A stretch of 41,408 nt of DNA from contig CAYFQH010000017.1 in assembly GCA_964345215.1 (NCBI GenBank), positions 1 to 41,408 of the forward strand, written 5' to 3'. A model generated the notes under the pieces. That model made no database searches, was not told where the DNA came from, and was given only the letters and a program-made list of their open reading frames with translations. The DNA is from CAYFQH01 sp964345215. Lineage in GTDB: Bacteria; Bacillota; Clostridia; Christensenellales; Aristaeellaceae. The translations under genes and the position numbers were made by a program. Positions 23,547-31,733 of this stretch are shown piece by piece; within the stretch, counting starts at the first letter, position 1, and every line of letters starts with the position of its first letter.

Positions 23547-24536
23547 TTAGCCATAAGCGGCGACCAGTTCATCCATTTTCGCGTCCCATTCCCGGTCAAA
23601 ATCCATCAGTTCCGGGTGGCTGTGGTAGTAGGCCAGGGTTTTGGTTATGCCCATTTCAAAGGTCACTTTGGGCAGGTAGCTGGGTACAAAGGTTTTAATT
23701 TTAGTAAGGTCAAACAAGGCTGTTTGGGCCTTGTCTCCTAAAAGGGCGCCTCGCTCCTGAGGAAAATGGGTGCAAATTTGCTCACTGGTTAAATGCTTAA
23801 TAATAGGTGTCGCCCCTACTTTTTTGGCGATCACCTGTAAATACCCGTCCCAGGTCATTGCCTGGTGCGAGGTGATGTGAAAGCTGTGACCAAGGGCCTG
23901 CTGGTTGCCCATGAGCCCTACAAAGGCATAGGCAAAGTCGCTGTTATGGGTAAGAGTAAAAAAGCTACTCCCATCCCCTGGGATAACGACGGGCTTGCCT
24001 TTGATCATGCGGTGAATAAAGGAATAGCGGTGATCCCTGGCGTTGAGCACCCAGGGAATGGAGGTATCGCCATAGGTATAGCTGGGCCTAACAATGGTAA
24101 CGGGAAATTCCTCTTCTAAAAAAGCCTTGGTATATACGGCTTCGCAGGCAATTTTTTCCTGGGCGTAGTCCCAATAAGGGTTCACTTTAGGGGTGGATTC
24201 GGTCATTAAATAGGTTGCTGGGGGCTTTTGGTACACGGTTGCACTGGAAATAAAAATGTACTGGTGGCAGTGGTTTTTAAATAGATCAATCCTTTCCTGG
24301 GCTTCCTTAGGGGTGAAGACAATAAAATCGCAGATCACATCAAAATGAAGCCCCGTTAAACTGGCAGCAACGGCTTTAAGGTTAGCCATATCGCCCTTTA
24401 ACTGTTCTACCCCTTGAGGCGGGGGTGTGTTGCCCCGGTTCAGCAGGGTAACAGACCAATTCTGGAACAGGGCCTGGGCCACAACCGCACTTGAAATAAC
24501 CCCTGTACCCCCAATAAATAAAGCGCTCTTCTTCAT
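23547..24536 (-). CDS. NAD(P)-dependent epimerase/dehydratase-like protein
   Basis: Extended short-chain dehydrogenase fold, 329 residues. The nucleotide-binding loop FIGGTGVISSAV is near 7-18, LLNRGN follows strand 2 (residues 31-36), the catalytic-type serines are in FISSATVY (97-98), and the Tyr-Lys pair YAQEK is at 124-128. The RPSYTYGD motif is typical of the family, and the C-terminal half is the sugar- or substrate-binding part. The substrate is unknown; no sugar pathway surrounds it. AAAGGATGG precedes the ATG. A weak minus promoter, TTTAAA-N17-TATGAT (24589-24617), overlaps the pgsA promoter. Confidence 0.85.
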   Translation of the reverse strand: MKKSALFIGGTGVISSAVVAQALFQNWSVTLLNRGNTPPPQGVEQLKGDMANLKAVAASLTGLHFDVICDFIVFTPKEAQERIDLFKNHCHQYIFISSATVYQKPPATYLMTESTPKVNPYWDYAQEKIACEAVYTKAFLEEEFPVTIVRPSYTYGDTSIPWVLNARDHRYSFIHRMIKGKPVVIPGDGSSFFTLTHNSDFAYAFVGLMGNQQALGHSFHITSHQAMTWDGYLQVIAKKVGATPIIKHLTSEQICTHFPQERGALLGDKAQTALFDLTKIKTFVPSYLPKVTFEMGITKTLAYYHSHPELMDFDREWDAKMDELVAAYG

Positions 24537-24598
24537 GGAACCATCCTTTCTTTGTTGAAAATGAGAAAAATGACATTTGAATTAGAAAATCATAAGAG

Positions 24599-24629
24599 TT
24601 GATTTTGTGCCTTTAAAGTATGCTATAAT
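24599..24629 (+). promoter_or_regulatory. Promoter of pgsA
   Basis: -35 TTGATT (24599-24604), a long 19-base spacer, extended TGC and perfect -10 TATAAT (24624-24629). Its position rules out the in-frame GTG at 24607 as the start codon. Confidence 0.6.
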
Positions 24630-24660
24630 AAAAAAGGAAGTTTTTAAAGGAGTGGCAAGA

Positions 24661-25251
24661 GTGAAGGATCGGCAAAATAAAAATGTAATTTGGAATGTGC
24701 CCAACGTGCTGACCATGCTGCGCTTAGTGTTGATTCCCATATATGTGGCGGTTTTTGCCAAGGGGGAAAAAAACTGGGCACTGGTGGTTTTTTTGCTTGC
24801 CAGTTTAACAGACTTGCTGGACGGGCGCATTGCTCGAAAATTTAATTTAATAACCACCTTTGGTAAAATAGCCGATCCCATTGCCGACAAACTGATGGTG
24901 ACGACCGTCCTTCTTTCCCAGGTGTTAGCCGGGGCCTTGCCAATGCTGGCGGTGATTTTGGTTGCTGCAAAAGAGGCGATTCTTTTGTTGGGCGGGGCTG
25001 TTTTATTAAAAATGAAAATAGTGGTTCCCAGTGAAATGGCCGGGAAGGTTGCTCAGGTAATGTTTATTATATCTTTATTTTTAAGCTTTTTCCATGATTT
25101 TTTTATAAAAAAAGGCCTGCCCTTGGATGAACTGTTTTTATGGATTTCGGTGCTGCTATCCTATGTGGCACTGATCTACTATGCGGTAAACGCTTTTAAG
25201 CTTGTGAAGGCAAAAAGGCTAAAAACGGGTGGCAGCATCCAGGGCGAATAG
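24661..25251 (+). CDS. pgsA: CDP-diacylglycerol-glycerol-3-phosphate 3-phosphatidyltransferase
   Basis: Membrane enzyme making phosphatidylglycerol phosphate from CDP-diacylglycerol and glycerol-3-phosphate, the committed step to phosphatidylglycerol. 196 residues, normal. WNVPNVLTMLRLVLIPIY at the N-terminus and the CDP-alcohol phosphotransferase motif D51-x2-D54G-x2-AR-x8-G68-x3-D72-x3-D76 are complete, followed by about four hydrophobic segments. GTG 24661 follows AAAGGAG with 8-base spacing; the longer GTG at 24607 lies inside the promoter. The last 33 bases overlap the 3' end of the convergent LD-carboxypeptidase gene. Confidence 0.92.
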   Translation: MKDRQNKNVIWNVPNVLTMLRLVLIPIYVAVFAKGEKNWALVVFLLASLTDLLDGRIARKFNLITTFGKIADPIADKLMVTTVLLSQVLAGALPMLAVILVAAKEAILLLGGAVLLKMKIVVPSEMAGKVAQVMFIISLFLSFFHDFFIKKGLPLDELFLWISVLLSYVALIYYAVNAFKLVKAKRLKTGGSIQGE

Positions 25252-26154
25252 GCGATTATCGTTGATTTCGTAGGCTATATGGAGGGGCAGTGTCAATTTA
25301 TCCCAGCCGTGACCCCCGTGCACGTTTTGCAAAATGGGCACGTTTTTAGGCAGGAGGTCGCGAAAAATTTCATCAAGGGTTAAGCTGGGGCGCCCTTCAG
25401 CGCTGCATTTTGTAAAATCACCCAATAATATTCCGGCGCAGGTGTCAAAAACACCTGCGTTTTTTAAATGGCTTAACTGGGCATCTATTTCAAAGGGCTT
25501 TTGGCCAATGGCTTCAAGAAAAATGATTTTACCCCGGGTTGAAGGGAAATAGGGGGTGCCCAAAAGCTGAGAAAGAACTGTTAAGTTTCCCCCTGTTAAA
25601 AGACCCTGAGCCCGGCCGGTTTGAAAGGCAGTAAAAGGGCTTTGATCTGGGTTCATTATTTCGCCTAGGGGAGAGCCATGGTGGGTGACCGCTTTTAAAA
25701 ATTGGTTAAAGCTGGCCGGATCTCTAAAGCCGGTAATTCCAGGATGCCCTGCCATGGGGCCATGGAAGGTAACCATGTTGCATTTTGTTTGAAAGGCCAG
25801 GTGCAGCACAGTAACATCACTAAAACCAATAAATATTTTTGGGTTTTTGCTAATGGCCTCAAAGTTTAAAAGGGGAAGGAGCCGGGAGGCTCCGGAGCCA
25901 CCCCGAAGACAAACAATGCCGTCCACTTCATCGAGTTTAAACATATCCTGTATATCTTGGGCTCGAAGCTCATCGCTGCCGGCCAAATAACCCCTTTGGG
26001 CAAAGCAACTTTTCCCCTCTATTACTTTAAATCCCAGAGATTTTAAAAGTGCCGGGGCCAAAAGGTAATTCTCCTGTTCATAAATGGGGCTGGAGGGGGC
26101 GATGAGCCCCAGTGTGGCGCCGGGAGGAAGGGGAAGTGGATAGGATGGGGACAT
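25219..26154 (-). CDS. LD-carboxypeptidase, peptidase family S66
   Basis: Cuts the L-D bond between the third and fourth residues of peptidoglycan tetrapeptides (LdcA-type), or related bonds in MccF-type immunity proteins. 311 residues without a signal peptide, so cytosolic recycling is likely. The catalytic triad is visible: Ser112 in GFSDVT, Glu214 in IIFLEAIG, His282 in GGHGWDKLTLP, with family-like spacing. ATG 26154 follows AAAGGAGTTTTT; an in-frame ATG at 26217 would run into the preceding gene and lacks a ribosome site. Last gene of a three-gene operon. The GQKPF segment where many relatives have an ED-IGE motif hints at altered specificity. Confidence 0.88.
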   Translation of the reverse strand: MSPSYPLPLPPGATLGLIAPSSPIYEQENYLLAPALLKSLGFKVIEGKSCFAQRGYLAGSDELRAQDIQDMFKLDEVDGIVCLRGGSGASRLLPLLNFEAISKNPKIFIGFSDVTVLHLAFQTKCNMVTFHGPMAGHPGITGFRDPASFNQFLKAVTHHGSPLGEIMNPDQSPFTAFQTGRAQGLLTGGNLTVLSQLLGTPYFPSTRGKIIFLEAIGQKPFEIDAQLSHLKNAGVFDTCAGILLGDFTKCSAEGRPSLTLDEIFRDLLPKNVPILQNVHGGHGWDKLTLPLHIAYEINDNRLFALDAATRF

Positions 26155-26179
26155 AAAAACTCCTTTATAAAAAAATCTG

Positions 26180-27040
26180 TTACTGCAAGGTGATAATGTG
26201 AATTTGAGGGGCTGCAAAAAAACGTATGGGAAAAACCACAGTGCCTACACCGTTGGAAACCAGGAGATGAGCCCTGTTTTCTTGCAGCCAGCCGGTTAAA
26301 TACCGATCAGATACCTGGGTGTAATTGCGGTAAATCGGGTTGCCAAAAAAAGTAACCTGGCCCCCGTGAGTGTGGCCGCTCAGGCCCAAATCAAACCAGT
26401 GGAGGTTGTTATTTCGATCCCTTGTTCTAAAGGCTTCAGGAAAGGCGTCGGGGGTGTGGGTTAAGAAGATGACAAAATCTTCACTGGTGACCATGGAAGC
26501 AGTTTTGGCAACATCCGGATGGCCTACATTATAGTCATCAACACCTGCAACAAAAAAGGAGGCATCCCGAAAGCGCAGCTGTTTTGCCTCGTTAACCAGG
26601 GGGGTTACATTGGCGTTTTGCATGGCGGATTTTAGGGTTTCGAAGTTGCTTTGGGGGTTGGTTCGGTCGTGGTTGCCAAACACTGCAAAGGTACCTAAAG
26701 TAGAGTGAATGGTTGGCAGGTTTTGGAAAAAGGAAATAGCACCGCTAGAATTATTAGCATAGTCCCCTCCCAAAAGCACGAGGTCCGGCTGGTAGGAGTT
26801 GATGCGTAAAACCAGGTCATTTACCCGGGTTTGAGAGTAAAAGGCCCCCTGGTGAATGTCACTCAAATATAAAATACGCATTCCCTTTAGATTGGAGGGC
26901 AGATTGTTAATGGTAACGCTGATCTGATCAACGGTTAAACGGCGGGCCTGGGCAAAAGGAAAGATGATGATGAATAGGAGGGCAACTAAGAAAATCCATT
27001 TAATAAGGGAACCTTTTTTTGCGTGTTTTCGTCTGGCCAT
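26180..27040 (-). CDS. Membrane-anchored metallophosphoesterase (YkuE/YaeI-like)
   Basis: 286 residues. A basic N-terminus and one helix at about 14-32 anchor it, with the catalytic domain probably outside. Calcineurin-like motifs in order: LYLSDIHQG, LLGGDYAN, VFGNHDRT, FLTHTPDAF and GLSGHTHGGQ, so both metal sites look complete. Relatives hydrolyse phosphoesters such as UDP-diacylglucosamine or other lipids, but the substrate here is unknown. AAAGGAG precedes the ATG; the gaps to its operon neighbours are 22 and 25 bases. A link with cell-envelope turnover is suggested by the LD-carboxypeptidase next to it. Confidence 0.9.
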   Translation of the reverse strand: MARRKHAKKGSLIKWIFLVALLFIIIFPFAQARRLTVDQISVTINNLPSNLKGMRILYLSDIHQGAFYSQTRVNDLVLRINSYQPDLVLLGGDYANNSSGAISFFQNLPTIHSTLGTFAVFGNHDRTNPQSNFETLKSAMQNANVTPLVNEAKQLRFRDASFFVAGVDDYNVGHPDVAKTASMVTSEDFVIFLTHTPDAFPEAFRTRDRNNNLHWFDLGLSGHTHGGQVTFFGNPIYRNYTQVSDRYLTGWLQENRAHLLVSNGVGTVVFPIRFFAAPQIHIITLQ

Positions 27041-27062
27041 GATATAGGTACTCCTTTAGGGC

Positions 27063-27959
27063 TTATAATAAAAGCATCATCAAGGGAATGGTTATAATTG
27101 AGCAAAGGGTAGACAGGGCCACACCCCTTGCAGCCAAGGAAGGATCAGCCCCAAATTGATGGGCTTGAATTACGCTAACAGCGGCACTTGGCATGGCAGT
27201 AACAATAAATACAATCTCAAAAATCATAGGGGGCAGGGGCACCCACTTAAAAGCCAGATAAAAGGCCAGAGGGATGAGAACCAATCGCAAGGCTGAAGAA
27301 AGGTATAAACCCCGATCCTTCAAACTGGAAAGGGGAACATTGGCGAGGTGGGCGCCAATAACCAGCATGGATAAAGGGATGGTTGTATCGCCGATCATAG
27401 AAATGGCGTTCAGGGGGAAGGAGGGCAAGGACCAGGAAAAGAGAAAAAAAACAATGCCCAATAGGGAAGCCCCCAAGGTAGGGTTTAAAAAAAGTTTTTG
27501 AATGGAAAGGGCTTTTTTGCCGCCATATAAAAAAACCCCGACCGTCCAGGTTAGGATGTTAAAGGCCGCCACATATACAACGCCGTAAATCAGAGATTCT
27601 TCCCCAAAAGCTGCTGAAATAATGGGAAAACCAATAAAAGCGCAGTTGGAAAACATGGTTAAATGGGTAAAAATGCTGCGCCGGTTCTCAGGCTCTTTTT
27701 TAAAGCAGCCATAGGCGAGGAGGCCTGAGAGAAGGATTAAAAGGCTGCCCCCAAAAAAAAGAAGGATTAAGGGAGAAAAAAGGGTCTTGTCCACCGGCAC
27801 CAAAAGCTTTGAAAAAGACAGGCAAGGGAGGGCCACTGAGGCCACCAGCTGGTTGAGGCCAGTAAAAAAATTGTTAGCAAATAATTTTCTTCTTAGTAAA
27901 AAACCAAGGGCCATTAGCAGGGTAAGGTTTAAAACCTGGTAAAAAACATTCAGGGCCAT
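27063..27959 (-). CDS. AEC-family membrane transporter
   Basis: Auxin efflux carrier-like family member, a secondary transporter of organic acids or similar solutes. 298 residues with about ten hydrophobic segments in two inverted halves; family sequence features include the start NVFYQVLNLTLLMALGFLLRR, PALCFSK-like ALPCLSFSKLL and the C-terminal PSAAVSVIQAHQFGAD. The longer frame from 28019 begins inside its promoter, so ATG 27959 with AAAGGTGG is preferred, though the spacing is long (about 12). First gene of an operon with the metallophosphoesterase and LD-carboxypeptidase. The cargo is unknown; malate-type or amino-acid carriers are in this family. Confidence 0.88.
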   Translation of the reverse strand: MALNVFYQVLNLTLLMALGFLLRRKLFANNFFTGLNQLVASVALPCLSFSKLLVPVDKTLFSPLILLFFGGSLLILLSGLLAYGCFKKEPENRRSIFTHLTMFSNCAFIGFPIISAAFGEESLIYGVVYVAAFNILTWTVGVFLYGGKKALSIQKLFLNPTLGASLLGIVFFLFSWSLPSFPLNAISMIGDTTIPLSMLVIGAHLANVPLSSLKDRGLYLSSALRLVLIPLAFYLAFKWVPLPPMIFEIVFIVTAMPSAAVSVIQAHQFGADPSLAARGVALSTLCSIITIPLMMLLL

Positions 27960-27998
27960 GATACAATATAACCACCTTTCCCTTTTGTAGTTTCGCTT

Positions 27999-28027
27999 TT
28001 GACAGGAAATTGCTATCATTGTACACT
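27999..28027 (+). promoter_or_regulatory. Promoter of the flavin reductase gene
   Basis: -35 TTGACA (27999-28004, perfect), 17-base spacer, -10 TACACT (28022-28027). It overlaps the oppositely directed promoter at 28018-28047. Confidence 0.6.
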
Positions 28028-28047
28028 AAGTATAACAAAGTTCGCAA
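28018..28047 (-). promoter_or_regulatory. Promoter of the AEC transporter operon
   Basis: Minus strand -35 TTGCGA (28042-28047), 18-base spacer, -10 TACAAT (28018-28023). The -10 boxes of the two opposing promoters share bases 28022-28023, so both cannot easily be occupied at once. Confidence 0.55.
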
Positions 28048-28065
28048 CATAAGGGGGGGCGGGGA

Positions 28066-28692
28066 ATGGAAACCTATCAGTCGATTGGGGCAACACCCTT
28101 GCTAACGCCGGTGCCGGTGGTAATGGTCAGCTGTAAGGGGAAGGAAGGAAAGAAAAATATAATTACCGTGGCCTGGACGGGTACCGTTTGCTCAAAGCCG
28201 CCCATGGTTTCTATCAGCCTTCGCAAGGAGCGCCATTCCTATCCTTTAATTAAGGAAACAGGAGAGTTTGTGATCAATATGGTTTCGGCCCCCCTCGCAA
28301 AGGCTACGGATTTTTGCGGGGTGAAAAGCGGCAGGGAAGTAGATAAGTTCGAGCATACGGGCCTAACCCCAACCCACGTTCCAGAGTTAACCTATGCCCC
28401 AGGCATTTTACAAAGCCCGGTTCAAATGCCCTGCCGGGTAACCCAGATGATTCCCTTAGGCAGCCACGATTTGTTCTTAGCCCAGGTGCTCAATGTGTAT
28501 GTGCAAAAAAATCTTAAGCAGGAAGATGGAAGCTTTGCCTTGGATAAAGCAAAGCTAGTGGCCTACAACCATGGGCTGTACCAGCAATTGGGGCCTGTGT
28601 TGGGTTTTTTCGGTTACTCCCTGGCGGCACCTAAAGTGTACCAAAAAAGAATGGGCAGGTATCAAAGAATTCGGGGCAAAAAAGAAAAATGA
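28066..28692 (+). CDS. Flavin reductase-like FMN-binding protein
   Basis: 208 residues of the flavin reductase-like (DIM6/NTAB) family, FMN-binding split-barrel proteins. Visible features are VPVVMVSCKGK, the IITVAWTGTVCSKPPMVSISLRKER segment that lines the FMN site, FVINMVSA, and the SGREVDKFEHTGLT region. Members range from NAD(P)H-flavin reductases to electron-transfer partners of anaerobes; the partner here is unknown. A G-rich ribosome site lies three bases before the ATG. The stop is two bases from the convergent QueT gene, without a visible terminator between them. Confidence 0.85.
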   Translation: METYQSIGATPLLTPVPVVMVSCKGKEGKKNIITVAWTGTVCSKPPMVSISLRKERHSYPLIKETGEFVINMVSAPLAKATDFCGVKSGREVDKFEHTGLTPTHVPELTYAPGILQSPVQMPCRVTQMIPLGSHDLFLAQVLNVYVQKNLKQEDGSFALDKAKLVAYNHGLYQQLGPVLGFFGYSLAAPKVYQKRMGRYQRIRGKKEK

Positions 28693-28694
28693 GT

Positions 28695-29189
28695 TTATGA
28701 TAAATACTGATCTAAGGGAAGTTTGCTAAGGGCTAAAACAAGGGGGATGCCCAGCAAATAGCATACTGCCGCCTGGCCAAAACCAATAAAGAGCATGGTG
28801 AAACCGAGGGCGAATTCCCCAGCGTTGGCCGTAAAATAGAGGACAAGGCTTATAATAAAGGCGTTAAAAATAACCGGGGGCAAGGCGGCAATCCACAGCT
28901 TTTGGCGGCGTAGCCGGTAGGTGGTGATGGCGGCCAGGGCTGTTGCCAGGGTGCCAAAGAGCACATCCCAAGGAGTGGGGCTGCCCAGAAGGTTGGCGAT
29001 AAAGCAGCCTAAAGTCAGCCCTGGAATAGCCTGGGGTAATAATACAGGCAATAAGGTAAGGGCTTCAGAGAGCCTAAACTGAAAGGCACCGTAGCTAAGG
29101 GGGTGCAAAAGCAGGGTAAGGGCAGCATAGACCCCCGCAATAGCGGCGCTGAGGGCAATGTTTTTGGTCGAAAAAAATGTTTGTTTCAT
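28695..29189 (-). CDS. queT: QueT-family membrane transporter (predicted queuosine-precursor uptake)
   Basis: 164 residues with about five to six membrane segments. The stretches IAGVYAALTLLLHPLSYGAFQFRLSEAL and GCFIANLLGSPTPWDVLFGTLAT are diagnostic of QueT, an S-component-like transporter that works with the energy-coupling factor module to take up queuine or preQ bases for tRNA modification. AAAGGAG lies just before the ATG. The leader contains a dyad (29261-29299), but it does not match the preQ1-I consensus. An extended -10 (TGCTATATT, minus strand, around 29230-29238) is the only promoter hint. Confidence 0.85.
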   Translation of the reverse strand: MKQTFFSTKNIALSAAIAGVYAALTLLLHPLSYGAFQFRLSEALTLLPVLLPQAIPGLTLGCFIANLLGSPTPWDVLFGTLATALAAITTYRLRRQKLWIAALPPVIFNAFIISLVLYFTANAGEFALGFTMLFIGFGQAAVCYLLGIPLVLALSKLPLDQYLS

Positions 29190-29260
29190 AGGTTGCTCCT
29201 TTGGGAAAAATGGCGGGTATACCTACAGTAATATAGCACAATTTTTTCCATTAAGAAAGG

Positions 29261-29299
29261 AAATACCCATTATCCCTTGCGAAAAACCAAGGGGTATTT
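29261..29299. promoter_or_regulatory. Nested dyad in the queT/phosphoglucomutase intergenic region
   Basis: AAATACCC (29261-29268) complements GGGTATTT (29292-29299), and CCCTTG (29274-29279) complements CAAGGG (29288-29293). Transcribed leftward it would be an RNA hairpin far upstream of queT; as DNA it overlaps the rightward promoter at 29277-29305. Confidence 0.45.
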
Positions 29300-29305
29300 T
29301 ATAAT
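29277..29305 (+). promoter_or_regulatory. Promoter of the phosphoglucomutase gene
   Basis: -35 TTGCGA (29277-29282), 17-base spacer, perfect -10 TATAAT (29300-29305). The inverted repeats at 29261-29299 cover its -35 and spacer. Confidence 0.65.
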
Positions 29306-29364
29306 TGGTTATAGTAGCCTATACGAGAAAAGCACCCTTTATATGACCTTTCAGGAGGGGTTTT

Positions 29365-31095
29365 GTGAACTACCATTATAAGCGGGAATACCAAAAGTGG
29401 CTGGAAGATTTTTATCAGGATGTTCAGTTGGTTGAGGAGCTCCAAAATATTTCGGGAAATGAAAAAGAAAAAGAGGATCGGTTTTACCAGGATTTAGCCT
29501 TTGGCACAGCGGGTATGCGGGGTGTTTTAGGAATAGGCACCAACAGAATGAACAAATACACTGTGCGCAGGGCTACCAAGGGCTTGGCTCAGTACCTGCT
29601 GCAAAACCCGGCAAACGCCAAACGGGGCGTTATTATTGCCTACGACAGCCGCCGGGGTAGTAGGGATTTTGCTACGGAAGCTGCCTTGGTTTTATGCCAA
29701 AATGGAGTACCGGTAAAGCTTTTTGATGCCCTTAGGCCGGTGCCTATTTTATCTTTTGGGCTAAGGCATTTAAATTGTGCAGCGGGTATAGTAATTACCG
29801 CCAGTCATAACCCGCCGGAGTATAACGGCTATAAGGTGTATGGGGATGATGGGGCTCAGCTGGGGCCTGAGGCTGCCCAGGCGGTAACGGAAGAAATTCA
29901 AAAAATTTCCTATCGCGAAGCCCTGCCCATGAACGAAGCCTTGGCCATGGAAAAAGGGCTTTTGGAAATTATTGGCAATCAGCAGGTTGATGATATATAT
30001 ATGCAGAAGTTAAAAACCCTTTGCATTCAGCCGGAGCTGCTGGAAAAAGAAGGAAAAAACCTTAAAATCGTTTACACCCCTCTTCATGGCTCGGGCAATG
30101 TGCCCGTACGGCGTATTTTACGGGAGGTGGGCATTACCAACGTCTCAGTGGTAAAAGAGCAGGAACAGCCCGACCCTGACTTTTCTACCATCAAGGTGCC
30201 CAATCCCGAAGATCCCGAGGCCTTCACCCTCGCCGTTGCTTTGGCCAACCAAGTTGGAGCCGATGTGATTTTTGGCACCGATCCGGATTGCGACCGTTTG
30301 GGCGTAGGAGTTCGAAACGAAGAAGGAGCCTTTGAGCTTTTAACGGGGAACCAAATCGGCTGTTTATTGCTTCACTATATTTTATCAAAACGGGCTGAAA
30401 AACAGCAATTGCCGCAAAATGGTGCAGTAGCGAAGTCGATTGTTACGACCCAAATGGCCGAAAAAATTTGCGATACTTATGGTGTTAAGCTTTTTAATAC
30501 CCTTACGGGTTTTAAATTTATTGGGGAATTGATTGAGGAGTTTGAAAAAACAGGGGAGTATGTGTTTCAGTTTGGCTTTGAAGAAAGCTACGGTTATTTA
30601 TCCAGCACCTTTGTGCGGGATAAAGACGGGGTGAATGCTTCCCTGTTAATTGCAGAAGTGGCGGCAGATTGCTTGAGCAAGGGTACCACCCTTTACCACC
30701 GGCTGCAAAGTATTTTTAAAAAATATGGTTATTACGAAGAGAGGGTCATTTCCAAAACCCTGCCGGGAAAAGACGGCATGGGGAAGATAAAACAGATTAT
30801 GGATAATCTTCGCCAACAGCCGATTAAAAACATTGGGGAATTTACGGTTACAGCCACCAGGGATTACTTAACCGGGCTGCGCACTCAGCAGGGAAGCGCC
30901 CAGCAAACCCCTATGGGGCTGCCCACCTCTGACGTTTTGTATTACGAGTTGACTGAAGGCGCTTGGTGTTGTGTGCGCCCAAGCGGCACAGAACCTAAGA
31001 TTAAATTATACATTAGTACCTGTGCTCAGGAAGGGCGGGAGGCAAAAAGGCAAAACCAGGCCTTGGCCCAGGCAGCAGAAGAATTATTTGCCTAA
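29365..31095 (+). CDS. Phosphoglucomutase / phosphomannomutase (alpha-D-phosphohexomutase)
   Basis: Interconverts glucose-6-phosphate and glucose-1-phosphate (or mannose phosphates), linking glycolysis to UDP-glucose and surface glycans. 576 residues, the long Gram-positive PgcA type. AFGTAGMRG near 45-53 opens domain 1, the phosphoserine loop is TASHNP with Ser147, the metal loop GTDPDCDR is at about 303-310, the sugar-binding FGFEESYG is in domain 3, and the C-terminal phosphate loop is RPSGTEPKIK. A GTG start follows AGGAGGGG. It stands where many relatives have a GdpP-type gene before rplI. It could supply Ugd at the other end of the window. Confidence 0.93.
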   Translation: MNYHYKREYQKWLEDFYQDVQLVEELQNISGNEKEKEDRFYQDLAFGTAGMRGVLGIGTNRMNKYTVRRATKGLAQYLLQNPANAKRGVIIAYDSRRGSRDFATEAALVLCQNGVPVKLFDALRPVPILSFGLRHLNCAAGIVITASHNPPEYNGYKVYGDDGAQLGPEAAQAVTEEIQKISYREALPMNEALAMEKGLLEIIGNQQVDDIYMQKLKTLCIQPELLEKEGKNLKIVYTPLHGSGNVPVRRILREVGITNVSVVKEQEQPDPDFSTIKVPNPEDPEAFTLAVALANQVGADVIFGTDPDCDRLGVGVRNEEGAFELLTGNQIGCLLLHYILSKRAEKQQLPQNGAVAKSIVTTQMAEKICDTYGVKLFNTLTGFKFIGELIEEFEKTGEYVFQFGFEESYGYLSSTFVRDKDGVNASLLIAEVAADCLSKGTTLYHRLQSIFKKYGYYEERVISKTLPGKDGMGKIKQIMDNLRQQPIKNIGEFTVTATRDYLTGLRTQQGSAQQTPMGLPTSDVLYYELTEGAWCCVRPSGTEPKIKLYISTCAQEGREAKRQNQALAQAAEELFA

Positions 31096-31143
31096 ATAGA
31101 GTAGATAAGCAAATGACTTAACCAAAAGCAGCCTAACAGCAAG

Positions 31144-31172
31144 TTGACCCCTTGGTTGTTGTGCCGTACAAT
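31144..31172 (+). promoter_or_regulatory. Promoter of the rplI-dnaB unit
   Basis: -35 TTGACC (31144-31149), 17-base spacer, -10 TACAAT (31167-31172). It fixes the rplI start: an in-frame TTG at 31152 lies inside this promoter. The leader to rplI is about 78 bases. Confidence 0.7.
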
Positions 31173-31256
31173 ACAAGATGGAACTTGAAAGCCGGGCTGC
31201 TTTGTTTTGCAAAAGCGAAAAGGCCAAAAGCAAGTACGCTGGAAAGGAAGAGTAGA

Positions 31257-31703
31257 ATGAAAGTATTATTGCTACAAGATGTAAAAGGAACAGGAAAGAA
31301 GGACCAGATTGTAAATGTATCCGATGGCTTTGCCAGAAACTATCTGTTCCCTAAAAATTGGGCTGTTGAAGCCACTCCTGCTACTATTAAAGGGGCCCAG
31401 AAAAAACAGGCTGCTGAAGATAAGCGGGAGCAGGAACGGCGCGAAGCTGCAGAGGGAAAAGCCAGAGAACTAAAGGAGAAAACCGTTACCTTAAAAGTGC
31501 GCTCGGGGGAAACTGGCCGCTTATATGGTTCTGTTACTACCCAAGAAATTGCCGATGCCTTAAAAGAGCAGCATGGCATTGAAGTTGACAAGCGGAAAAT
31601 TGAGCTGGATCAGCCCATTCGCCAGGTGGGCGAAGTAGAAGCGACGATTTGGCTTTATTCAGGCGTAACAACAAAAATGAAGGTGAATGTGGTTGCGTCT
31701 TAA
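31257..31703 (+). CDS. rplI: Ribosomal protein bL9
   Basis: Large-subunit ribosomal protein bound to 23S rRNA, 148 residues, the standard length. It begins MKVLLLQDVKGTGKKDQIVNVSDGFARNYLFPK, the rRNA-binding N-terminal domain signature, followed by the long connecting helix (about 40-75, charged) and the C-terminal domain with GRLYGSVTTQEIADAL. ATG 31257 is preceded by GGAAAGGAAG. It is followed 30 bases later by dnaB, the common bacterial order. Confidence 0.96.
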   Translation: MKVLLLQDVKGTGKKDQIVNVSDGFARNYLFPKNWAVEATPATIKGAQKKQAAEDKREQERREAAEGKARELKEKTVTLKVRSGETGRLYGSVTTQEIADALKEQHGIEVDKRKIELDQPIRQVGEVEATIWLYSGVTTKMKVNVVAS

Positions 31704-31733
31704 GGGCTTTACGTGATGAATGGAGAGAAAAGA

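Noticed and set aside
25219..26154. Microcin C immunity (MccF) protein
   Set aside because: Same S66 family, but no toxin gene is near and the operon partners suggest envelope metabolism; kept only as an alternative.
28695..29299. preQ1-I riboswitch upstream of queT
   Set aside because: I looked for the consensus stem with an A-rich tail near the start codon; the only hairpin is distant and its loop and tail do not fit.
31152..31256. 35-residue N-terminal extension of ribosomal protein bL9
   Set aside because: The TTG start lies within a good sigma-A promoter and bL9 normally begins MKVLLLQDV; ATG 31257 has its own ribosome site.
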